Shown in pieces: positions 1 to 9,290 of a stretch of 64,000 bases of DNA. The notes under the pieces were generated by a model. It ran no database searches, was not told where the DNA came from, and worked only from the letters and a program-made list of their open reading frames with translations. The stretch is from Reticulitermes speratus (Eukaryota > Arthropoda > Insecta > Blattodea > Rhinotermitidae), in NCBI GenBank assembly GCA_021186555.1, contig JAJKFL010000007.1, forward strand, positions 5,341,249 through 5,405,248, given 5' to 3'. A program made the translations under genes and the position numbers. Position 1 is the first letter of the stretch. Every line of letters begins with the position of its first letter.

Positions 1-1419
1 TGCATTGTTATTACACAAACTGAAAGAAAATTATGCGTATATACACGCCTTATGTAGCTCCTCTAATAAGTGCGTCGAAAGCTATTTTAATACAGCACTA
101 CGTTAAAAGAACACATACGTGCGTACAGCTTTTGAACGCAGTCTAAATGCAATTAAGACTTTCTTTTGTTTCTCACGTGGGCGGATGGGTAAGCGCATGT
201 TCGGCATCATCATGAACAGTTTCGGACCGAAGTTCGGAAGTGTAAACACGGCGTTCCTTTCTTTAATTATCTCCAAAACGGCGATACGGAAGATCACATT
301 GAACGTAAAATGTTCCATTCTTCTCTACACCTTGTTCGAAACATTTTTAGTCCGGTCATATTTAGCAAATTGCGCTGGAGATGCGCGCAGATATGTATAT
401 ATATATACACATGGCTTGCTGTGAAGTGTTCGTTACTTCTGTCTGATTTAAAGCAAAACTGAAGTCGTTCGGCAGATATTCGTACAGTTCTCCAACATCA
501 ATTTCCACGAAAATTTGTTCAGCATTTCTTGAGCTGTTACATTCATACAGTCATTTTAACAGACCTCCGTACGGACACGAAAGCGCCCCCCCCCCCCAAA
601 AAAAACCGTAACAGAAACTGTGCATTTTCCGAACACCTGCTACATTCACTTCACCATCCAATACCAAGTGTCACTAGCGTCGCTTCCCCCTTACAAGTTC
701 TTCCGTAGCAGTGGAATAATTATCGACTGTCAGAAGTTAAGAAATACAACGTCTGGCATCACCCCCAGACGCATAACGTTCTAACAAGTTTCGTGAAAAT
801 CGGACAAATTGTTCAAAGGTCTAAAAGGGGAGACAACACCACGCCCACACACACCGCGCACGTACACACGCACGCACACAAAATGTGATCTCATACGCCT
901 CTTTTATTATTTCCTTAAGAAAAACGCAAGCTCAAAACGTGACCATCAAGAAACCGCAATACGATGAGGAAGGACACACATTCTAGCCACGAAACGTAAC
1001 ACATAATAATAATAATCACAGGTGAGACTGTGGAACACAGGCGACACCTGCTACTGAGCCGTAAGCTCTATCCATGAGGTTCTTAGCTCGTACACAGCAC
1101 ATAGCGCAGCTTCTAAAAGTAAAGGTCCACTGAGCCTAAGCACCACACCATGAAGACGTGTGTGGGTCGTGGAGGTAATGTTCATCGCATTTCGATCATC
1201 TTACGTGAAGGTTAGATCTTCATGGTCCGGCACCGTCACACACAGCGACGGTCAGCGGTACCCACTGGATCGGAAGGTGACGACGTTATGGTGTCGAGAA
1301 AAATCTAAGCACCTGCAGGAAGCCCAACTCCAGCAGTCAAACCCGCAGTCAGTGACTTCGGCCAACTTACTGAAACTGTTCGGCTTGAACGCGTTATACA
1401 CTCTCAATAACTAAGTCCA
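1..1419. other. No gene recognised; intergenic or repeat-derived
   Basis: The frames are short (at most about 100 codons) and overlap one another on both strands, and none resembles a known family. The stretch holds a C run followed by an A run near 587-604, a CA/CG-rich simple stretch near 840-880 and a short AAT repeat near 1003-1016. Confidence 0.6.
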
Positions 1420-1560
1420 TGTAGCACAGTCCTTCTTGAGAAGCTAGCAGGTCGTCAGCTAGTCAAGAAATTCCCCGCGTTTTATGGAACCCGAAGGTTC
1501 ATTACCGCACTCACAAGAGCCCGCCACCTGTCCCTATCACTCTCAATAAAAGGAATCAAA
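1420..1560 (-). pseudogene. Non-LTR retrotransposon RT C-terminal tail (LINE-B relic)
   Basis: The minus strand reads [20 protein letters not shown] followed by a stop (codons 1545 down to 1482). This resembles the end of a very common insect endonuclease-reverse transcriptase ORF, whose consensus as I recall it ends ...DRDRWRAYVRAAMNLRVP-stop. Only about 20 residues before the stop and the start of the 3' UTR are present, so this is a 5'-truncated copy, which is normal for LINE integration. Related tails occur in this window at 13.9, 20.2, 42.4, 47.4 and 58.0 kb, all on the minus strand. It lies just downstream, on the same strand, of the hammerhead-like motif at 1630-1672. The clade (RTE-like or other) cannot be settled from so short a tail. 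Confidence 0.72.
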
Positions 1561-1629
1561 ATATGCAACTGCAGCAAAACTTACATATGAGTTTTTTTAT
1601 TACCAACCACTGCATAACAATTCTTTTTG

Positions 1630-1672
1630 CTCCTACGTGTTTCGGCTAACCACCGTAGCCATCATCAGGGAG
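1630..1672 (-). ncRNA. Hammerhead-ribozyme-like motif, Penelope-type minimal form
   Basis: Read on the minus strand, all core elements occur in order. Stem I 5' strand is CUCC (1672-1669) and the core CUGAUGA is at 1668-1662. A U follows. Stem II is GGCUA paired with UAGCC across a short loop. Then come GAAA, a two-base-pair stem III (AC with GU around the loop AC), GUA as the cleavage triplet, and GGAG closing stem I (1633-1630). The very short stem III is the form known from Penelope-like elements, where it is thought to work as a dimer. The one departure is the U between A9 and stem II; an extra residue there is known in at least one viroid hammerhead. The same U recurs in the other copies in this window. 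Folding is by eye. Confidence 0.6.
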
Positions 1673-4600
1673 TCACTTTTCACAGACGTGCGCAGCTACA
1701 GTATGTCACTGAACGGTAATACATACATTAATTATTTACAGTAGCAGTCACATGCAGTACCAATAATTTTACAGTTTAAATTATGTATGATATTAAAATA
1801 CAGTACGTTAATACATAAAACATAAAATATATAAAAGTCTGTCTCAAACATCTGTCTTGCAAATCACTTTATTTTGGTACAGGAGACCCCCGGCTATGAT
1901 ATCCGATGTTTATTCCATCAGTAATATCTCTGTGCTGTTACGATTATTCAAATTTATTTAAATTCAAACGGTATTAACATGATTTTACATTCTTATCAAC
2001 ATCTTACAGGTATCACTGGTCTGTATACGTACAAACATTCGACGTCAGTGGCAGTGCGGTAAGATTCACATACATGTAAAATTATTACAATACTTACACG
2101 ACAGTATTAAGTCTTACTAGCAGTGTTCTAATTTCGGAAACACATCGTGTGTGGTTAAACTGCACCAAAATGTCACAATAAGTGTCGCCTGGTTCGCTAA
2201 CTTCATATAGCTACTGTCCATAAGCACGAAGGACAGCCATGTCTGAATTTTGGATCGGCGATGAGGGTCTGATTACAAAATCAAAGAAGTAAAAAGCAAA
2301 CGAAACTACTACGAATTCAGCTGTCTGTCTGTCTGTCTGTGTGTGTACGCCACGACACACGTGACACTGAACTGACGAAACTGACAATTCGAAACAGCAT
2401 CACGTCTTACCAAAACTATAACAAAGCACACCTACTATAGAACTGCAAAGACAGAGTCATCAGAAGCCATACAAAACCAATACACAACGTCTTATGCATC
2501 ATTTTAGCAGCGCAGTCGTTCTAGCAGTAATGGACTTGCGTATCTATTCAAAACGCTACCTCACACAACGATAAGAATCAGCACAACCAAACAGCATAAT
2601 GCATTAACCATAAATAACATCAGAACTGTTCTGAACTCGAAAACGGCCGTGTTTAACGTCATACTTTCTGCATATCAAAAAGACGTGTGCCTGCACAAAG
2701 AGGGCAGGTGTGGATGACCCCTCTTCACTACCCTTGCGAACTAATGGGGTTAAATATTGATGACTCGTATTTACAGCAAGTTTTGCAGGAATTATTGCAG
2801 GGTTAAAACATCGCAAGCTAACGAGATGATAAGCAAACGACGACGGGGTTAATGCATTAGTCGAAGCAGACAAAAGGTAGTTAGGGATCAAAGCTGTACC
2901 TAGCCTATGCACGAGAGCTAATCAGCCTTCCTGGACCGGCTGTTCCCCCATCACCAGGTTCATACAAAGACACCTCTCTGCGCCACAATGACGGCTCACA
3001 GAGCTAAAAAAGTCACAGAGAACGGGATGTCCAACAGACTTACTAGGTCACGATTTTAACAAAAACAACCCTGCCACGAAAATCATTCAAATTCCCCGAA
3101 TGGGGGTTCGATCTCCGACAAGAGCACACATGTTCATGTCTGAATGTCAGAAATACGATCATCCCGACAAACACGAAAAAACATTTTGATTTACAAGATG
3201 TTTCACGTGAGCAATAATAAGCCCTCCTCACCCGTACGGATGAGAACCAACAACTGCGGAACAAGCCTCAGTTCTGTTACACTAAAAAACAATTCTTCTG
3301 TTGTACCATTAATAAGCAATAGTGCAGGGCATGATAACTTCTGTCTTTGTAAATTCTCTATGTAACAGTACTTTCACATACACGTTTCATATTTTCCCCT
3401 GACGTATTTTTCACTGAAAAACTTTGCATCTTTCAGATGAACGCGTGTTTCGCCCTCCATGCAACATACGATTTTCAAGAAGGTGGATAAATGTTTCAAA
3501 ACATTTTTCGTAAGTCGCACAAAAGTTCCTTCTTAACTATGCAGCTGACTGTTAATAAAATATATGCATATACCAACTTTGCAAAAAGACAATTCGACAA
3601 ATCCCTTTTAACTCGTGAGTCTTGTATCTTTGATATGCATTCAACGTTACAAATGAAGAATACAAAACTTGGCAATATAAAATAATTTACGTATCCTTTA
3701 CGAGGGAAAAGAAGTCACCTAAAAAAGAGGGGGGGGGGGGGGGGGGGAACGCGACACATTCAATGACGTATGAACACGAACGGCGCCTGCATGTAAGACG
3801 TTCTGAGAACGCAACCTCCGAACAATGGCACACTACGAACGTCTTCATATAACGAACAAAGGCAGAAGTAACAGACGCTCTGCTGTGCCGGCATTATTTC
3901 GGTCTACTTCCAAACACGGGAGTACACAGCACAGTTAGTGACGCACTTTTTAGCAGACGGATCGCTGTTTTGGCGCCGGTCAGCTGCTACTGCCCCGACT
4001 GTCGCTTGTACACACTTTTCACTCGTTCTGCCTCCCCACACCCCCGCCCCCTACCTCGTATGCCAGTCCCCTGTTAGTAACGATGTAAAACATTGAATAT
4101 TCAGACGTGTAAAACACGCTGGTTAATACAGGGCGCACACATTACGAGCCTGTTGCTCGAGCCGGCTCGCCTATACAAACTCCGTCCCGAGAACACAGGT
4201 CACCTTTATGTACAGTGTTCGGCCATGCAATTACGTGTGCTATTTAAATTATGCATCGCGCAAACTATCAATCGATACTGTATCGTAGTCAGCAACATGC
4301 ACAGCGCATTATAATTAAACAGCAAACAGTCATGTAGGCTTGTTTCCTCTTGCTCAGGTCTAATGGATTTGATGACCATCACGACGGTTTCTGGGAAGAG
4401 AAAATGAAATTTAAAAAGTCTCCACTAATTATTGCGCGGTTTTCCTGATGTCAAACGACTTGTTAATACTTACGTAAGGCGGCAAACGCTCCACAAGAAA
4501 GAGCGTTTATAAGCAAACCATGTTTTAATAATCAGTTACAGCCGACAACAGTTTTCGGATGTCTTCGCGATCGATAAAGTAAAGCGTCTGAGACTTCAAA

Positions 4601-4712
4601 AAATAAAACGCCTGGTACTGCCGGATGTCTTTCGAAAGCGTCGACTGTTCTTAATCAACAAGCAGGTTAACTCTAGACGCTCTACTGGTTAAACGTGGAC
4701 AAACAACATACG
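1673..4712. other. No gene recognised; simple repeats only
   Basis: Short unrelated frames occur on both strands. Visible structure is limited to a GTCT repeat running into GT near 2318-2345 and an uninterrupted run of 19 G at about 3729-3747. I could not assign the rest to a family. Confidence 0.55.
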
Positions 4713-4820
4713 CCTACTCAGACTCTTGACCCGTGACGATGGGACCGACACGTTGTCCCGAAACGTCGGTAAACAGTTACCACACGATGCCGTGTAATAT
4801 CCCAGAAGAGCGCAGATCTC
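4713..4820 (+). repeat. Dispersed repeat, hammerhead-like core, copy 1
   Basis: About 108 bp match the segment at 50827-50929 with only a few differences. The centre reads GUGACGAU, then GGGAC...GUCCC as a 5-bp stem, then CGAAACGUCGG. It therefore has the stem II-GAAA-GUC part of a hammerhead with a zero-loop stem III, as in Penelope-like elements. The CUGAUGA box is degenerate here (GUGACGA). I infer a decayed terminal fragment of a Penelope-like element. It is very unlikely to be catalytic as it stands. Confidence 0.5.
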
Positions 4821-4877
4821 AGCATAGGCCTATGCATTTCATTTAACGTTAGCTACAGTAAGAAAGGTGTATCGTGG

Positions 4878-5632
4878 GAATGATACCACACCAACACAAA
4901 TGATACCACACCAACACAAATGATACCACACCAACACAAATGATACACGCACACAAATGAACCACAAACAATGATACCACACACACAATGACCACACCAC
5001 CAAATGATACCACACCAACACAAATGATACCACACCAACACAAATGATACCCACCAACACAAATGATACCACACCAACACAAATGATACCACACCAACAC
5101 AAACGATACCACACCAACACAAACGATACCACACCAACACAAATGATACCACACCAACACAAATGATACCACACCAACACAAATGATACCACCCAACACA
5201 AATGATACCCGCCAACACAATGATCACCAACACAATGATACCACACCAACACAAATGATACCGCCAACACAATGATACCACACAACACAAATGATACCAC
5301 ACCAAACACAAATGATACCACGCCAACACAAATGATACCACCCAACACAAATGATACCACACCAACACAAATATCCAGCAACACACACCAACACAAATGA
5401 TACCACACCAACACAAATGATACCACCCAACACAAATGATACATACAACACAATATACCACACCACACAAATGATACCACACCAACACAAATGATACCAC
5501 CACACACACACACAAATGATACCCCCACAATCCAACCAACACAATGATACCACACCAACACAAATGATACCACACCACCACAAATGATACCACACAACTA
5601 CAAACACAAATGATGATACCACACCAACACAA
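4878..5632. repeat. Minisatellite, 20-bp unit, about 37 copies
   Basis: A tandem array of the unit ACACAAATGATACCACACCA runs for about 750 bp. Most copies are exact; some lose 1-8 bases or carry C for T (AAACGATACC). Because the unit has no stop codon in any minus-strand frame, and 20 is not a multiple of 3, all three minus frames stay open. They give three long, hydrophobic, repetitive frames of 123 to 259 codons. These are a by-product of the repeat and not genes. Confidence 0.95.
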
Positions 5633-5863
5633 ACTAGTCGCTCATCGCGTTCGAAAGGCACATAACCTATAAGCCAAAAAATAACACTGTATACTCATTT
5701 TTATGAGCCAGACAAGGTTTGGGTACTTATTGAATGACGTGTCACAGGAAGTATCTCAATCAGGGTGTGCGTGCGTGCGCACAGAGTGAAAAGATATTCG
5801 CGCAAAAGCGCTCCACAGTGCGGACTCCTTGTTAGAAATAAATCGCAAACGTTACAGACGCAT

Positions 5864-6450
5864 GTCTGAGAGGTTTAGTTTTCGAGATACGAATCACCGT
5901 CAAACTTCGCAAGGTATCAAATAATCACACCATGGACGACTCGAATTTTCACTTACAAGAGGTGCAGAGGACGATCGTCGGGCAACCAATGTACGTTCCG
6001 CGACCAGTGGTACGAGTCCACTTGATCCTCAAGTACTCGGAGAACCTGCAGTTGGGGTAGTCCCACTTCTTGTGCAATGTCGCGTGAGCTGCTACATGAC
6101 TCTCGTAACACAGCAGCGATTATGGTATGTTCACTGGCTGGTGCCCGTACAGCCGTGGGCGACCCACATTCACAAGTGCCGTCGGTCTCAAGAAGACGCT
6201 GCAGCAATCGCCAGAACACTTTAGCGCCTGGTTGACGTCGACCGCAGTATTAATGTAATGCAAATTTACGTGCATCAGTACGAACTCCAATACAACAGGC
6301 ACCGAGGGTGACAAGCATGCTCTGTATTCGCGGTGTGTACCAGCCCTGCTGCACACTGCGGAAGTACACTTAAACAGCACATTATCGGCGTAACAAATGG
6401 CTATCACATTTGATGGTGACGTGTATCTCGAAAACTAAACGTCTCGAGAC
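5864..6450. mobile_element. TIR DNA element (587 bp) enclosing a DUF4817-like relic
   Basis: The left end (5864-5905) and right end (6409-6450) are inverted repeats of about 42 bp. Both contain TTTAGTTTTCGAGATAC as an exact match, followed by a diverged but alignable stretch (AATCACCGTCAAA against CGTCACCATCAAA) and an outer part with one indel. Between them lies a broken reading frame resembling a transposon-associated helix-turn-helix. No convincing target-site duplication was found. The layout suggests an internally deleted, non-autonomous DNA transposon that kept the 5' part of its gene. The superfamily is not assigned. Confidence 0.72.
5953..6407 (-). pseudogene. Broken DUF4817-like helix-turn-helix (transposon protein fragment)
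   Basis: Two overlapping minus-strand frames (6407-6120 and 6219-5953) together resemble the N-terminal helix-turn-helix domain called DUF4817, found in many insect mobile-element proteins. The second frame shows the typical order: an FWRLLQRLLETDG segment, a linker, a helix with SCSSSRDIAQEVGLPQLQVL (the helix-turn-helix), then a YHWSRNVHWLPDD segment close to the usual link to a DDE domain. A frame change near 6120-6219 and the absence of any DDE part make it a pseudogene. It sits wholly inside the 5864-6450 terminal inverted repeats. In the family this domain is thought to bind element ends; here it is not expected to work. Confidence 0.65.
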
Positions 6451-6521
6451 TAACGTTGTACAGTATTTTCTAATAATACCCTATTACTTCTTGGAAATTT
6501 CGGAAAGTAGATCAGAAATAC

Positions 6522-6662
6522 CTGGAAAGCTTTGAAATGTGGTGCTGGAGAAGAATGGAGATCAGTTGGACCGACCGTGTGAGAAATGAGGAAGTGTTAC
6601 AAACAGTCAAGGTGGAGAGGAATAGTCTACATACATTAAAAAGAAAGCTAACTGGATTGGTC
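6522..6662 (+). pseudogene. LINE-A RT C-terminal fragment, upstream part
   Basis: The plus strand encodes LESFEMWCWRRMEISWTDR followed by VRNEEVLQTVKVERNSLHTL. This is the start of a conserved C-terminal region of insect non-LTR retrotransposon reverse transcriptases. A few bases are lost near 6640-6650, where the family usually has KRRKANWIGH, so the frame is already broken before the SINE insertion. The relic is interrupted at 6662 by a SINE and continues at 6898. The 5' part of the element, including the RT catalytic motif, is absent. Confidence 0.75.
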
Positions 6663-6897
6663 GCGGAGGCACGAGTTCGATCCCGGGTCGGTCCAGTGGG
6701 ATTGTGGTGGGCAAAGTGGCACTGGGATAGGGTTTTCTCCGAGTACTTCGGTTTCCCCTGTCAATTTCATTCCACCGGTGCTCCATTAAGTGGAAAAGCA
6801 GAAAACACATCATCTTCATCACAGGGTTGCACAATAAGCCTTCAAGGCTGCGGTGCGTCCGTAGCATCTGCCGCGGGGCCCTTCAATAAATAAAAAA
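6663..6897 (+). mobile_element. SINE-B, 5'-truncated, inserted in a LINE relic
   Basis: A perfect 13-bp target-site duplication (AACTGGATTGGTC at 6650-6662 and 6898-6910) brackets the element. It begins inside the tRNA-like head: box B is present (GTTCGATCCC) but box A is missing. The body has the family features: AAAGTGGCACTGGGA, GAGTACTTCGGTTT, CCTGTCAATTTCATTCCA, CTTCATCACAG, and an AATAAATAAAA-type tail. Other copies lie at 38.2, 47.1 and 52.7 kb. Confidence 0.9.
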
Positions 6898-7129
6898 AAC
6901 TGGATTGGTCACATCTTGCGTAAGAACTGTCTTCTAAAACACATTATTGAAGGAAAGATAGAAGGATATAAGTGACGGGAGGACGAAGAAGAAGACGTAC
7001 GCAGCTACTGCATGACATTAAGGAAACGACAGGATGCTGGAAATTACAGAGGACGCACTAGATCACACTCCGTGGAGAACTCGCTTTCGACGAGGCTACG
7101 GACCTGTCGTAAGACGGACTACGGAATGA
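6898..7129 (+). pseudogene. LINE-A RT C-terminal fragment, downstream part
   Basis: Immediately after the SINE's second target-site copy the LINE resumes with NWIGHILRKNCLLKHIIEGK, then a stop and frame change near 6972. A RRRRTQLLHDIKETTGCWKL segment follows in another frame, and the end is WRTRFRRGYGPVVRRT. This is the usual C-terminal end of the ORF started at 6522. Stops and frameshifts show it is long dead. Together with the upstream part it gives about 370 bp of LINE once the SINE is removed. Confidence 0.78.
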
Positions 7130-7909
7130 ATACGTGACCCTATTATTTAACAAGGAATCACAATCGGACAGCTTGTATGGGAATTTCTTGTCACACTGTT
7201 TACAGACACACACGAACTCTGAGCCAAACCTGTAAAATATCTGGTTAATAGTTTTTATTACCGAAGGAAAACAGATATGGTACAAACGTCCTTTCGTGAA
7301 GACATTAAAGACAAATGGATCATTCAAATCCCAGATTATTTTAAACACGACGGGAACTTTCGACTTTACATTAATCGAAAAATAACGTATTGACAATCTG
7401 AATCGAAATGCTTTGAAAATCTCGTTCTGAGGCATGCCTACTGCAGAAACAATCATTTGCACCACTCACGAACACTATACGTCACTATGGAGGGAGAATG
7501 TGAAACTGCAACCTTCGCTCACACAGCAAAAAAGTCACCATTGGTGACCATAAAAATGCCCATTATCAGCCATGTAACAAATTCTAGCCATGTTATTTCT
7601 ATTATTTACAGGTGGTGATAGCAGTCACACGCAAAGCTACATGAAAAATGACCATGTGACAACATGTGTTGCAGGTTATCGCTGATACAGGCTGGCGGTA
7701 TTGATATCCAATAAACAAAAAATTTCCATCCACAACACCAGGCAGAAGAGTCAAACAAGCACAGTTATAATGAGGCAGTAATGACAGTGTGACAGAAACC
7801 GGCGCGCAAGGCGTTCTTGCAGTGTTTCGCTCAGCTTTCAGTTCTAAAACAAAACGCAATGAAGATGTGGGCCTATTCTAAAACAGAAATTATACGGAAA
7901 ATCTGTGAG
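7130..7909. other. No gene recognised
   Basis: No coding, RNA or repeat signal was recognised. The longest frame is 135 codons on the minus strand and resembles nothing I know. Confidence 0.5.
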
Positions 7910-7922
7910 TACAGTAGACCTC

Positions 7923-8180
7923 TCGCTACGGGCTGGACGGTCCGGGGATCAAATCCCGATGGGGGCCAGATTTTCCGCACCCGTCCAGTCCAGGTCCGGG
8001 GCCCACCCAGCCTCCTGTACAATGGTTACCGGGTCTCTTTCCCGGAGGTAAAGCGGCCAGGATGTGGAGTTGACCACCCACCCCCATCTAGGGCCGAGGT
8101 TAAAGAATGAGTAGAGCTATACCTCTACTCCCCCTCTGGACCTTCATGGTCTGTTTTATGACGAACTTTACCTTACCTTC
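7923..8180 (+). mobile_element. SINE-C, 5'-truncated
   Basis: The element is flanked by TACAGTAGACCTC (7910-7922) and TACAGCAGACCTC (8181-8193), a 13-bp duplication with one mismatch. It starts inside the tRNA-like head (GCTACGGGCTGGACGGTCC) and keeps a near-box B, GGGGATCAAATCCC. The body shows GGGGCCAGATTTTCCGCAC, GGGGCCCACCCAGCCTCCT, GTAAAGCGGCC and GTGGAGTTGACCACC, and it ends TTTACCTTACCT, the family's usual 3' end. Confidence 0.88.
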
Positions 8181-8193
8181 TACAGCAGACCTC

Positions 8194-8505
8194 ACTCTCG
8201 GTGCGACGACGTTAAACTGACACATGAATAACACAGTACGTTTCGGAAGCTCACTCTACTTCCGTCGTGAGGTAAAACTTAACATACATCTGTTGCATGC
8301 ATTATATTTAACCGATCTCTATCACCAGAACGCAGTGTTTTAAACTTTTTAACTTACTGAACAACGCTGTTCAGAATGCAAAATAGGACAGGGAAGTCTT
8401 CGTGGATGGTGACAGCACACGGACTGTGAAGGAGACAGTCGTGAGGAACCGCGTCAGCGTCAGTTCAAGTTCCCTGGTACTCCAGCCGAAGGCTGAACCA
8501 GCTAG
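8194..8505. other. No gene recognised; flank of minisatellite
   Basis: Nothing recognisable. The first partial minisatellite unit may begin a little before 8506. Confidence 0.5.
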
Positions 8506-9290
8506 GCCTACCTCCCAACACAGACCAACTTACCATTACACAAGACTGCTCGGTGGTAGCCTTACCAGCTAGGCCTACCTCCCAACACAGACCAACTTAC
8601 CATTACACAAGACTGCTGGTGGTAGCCTTACCAGCTAGGCCTACCTCCCAACACAGACCAACTTACCATTACACAAGACTGCTCGGTGGTAGCCTTACCA
8701 GCTAGGCCTACCTCCCAACACAGACCAACTTACCATTACACAAGACTGCTGGTGGTAGCCTTACCAGCTAGGCTTTACGCCTCAACACAACTTACATACA
8801 CAGACTGCTCGGTTGTAGCCATTAACTGTCGGCTACTCCCAACACAGACCAACTTACCATTACACAAGACTGCTCGGTGGTAGCCTTACCAGCTAGGCCT
8901 ACCTCCCAACACAGACCAACTTACCATTACACAAGACTGCTGGGTGGTAGCCTTACCAGCTAGGCCTACCTCCCAACACAGACCAACTTACCATTACACA
9001 AGACTGCTCGGTGGTAGCCTTACCAGCTAGGCCTACCTCCCAACACAGACCAACTTACCATTACACAAGACTGCTCGGTGGTAGCCTTACCAGCTAGGCC
9101 TACCTCCCAACACAGACCAACTTACCATTACACAAGACTGCTGGGTGGTAGCCTTACCAGCTAGGCCTACCTCCCAACACAGACCAACTTACCATTACAC
9201 AAGACTGCTCGGTGGTAGCCTTACCAGCTAGGCCTACCTCCCAACACAGACCAACTTACCATTACACAAGACTGCTCGGTGGTAGCCTTG
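8490..9290. repeat. Minisatellite, 67-bp unit, about 12 copies
   Basis: The unit begins GCCTACCTCCCAACACAGAC and ends GGTAGCCTTACCAGCTAG, with a period of 66-67 bp. Units alternate between CTGCTCGGTGG, CTGCTGGGTGG and CTGCTGGTGG variants. Two central units (about 8770-8850) are strongly diverged, with deletions. Flanking units are nearly identical, pointing to recent expansion or conversion. Confidence 0.95.

Noticed and set aside
4839-5661. Long minus-strand frames (up to 259 codons) looking like a multi-pass membrane protein
   Set aside because: They are read-through of a 20-bp minisatellite in three overlapping frames and have no non-repeat coding sequence.
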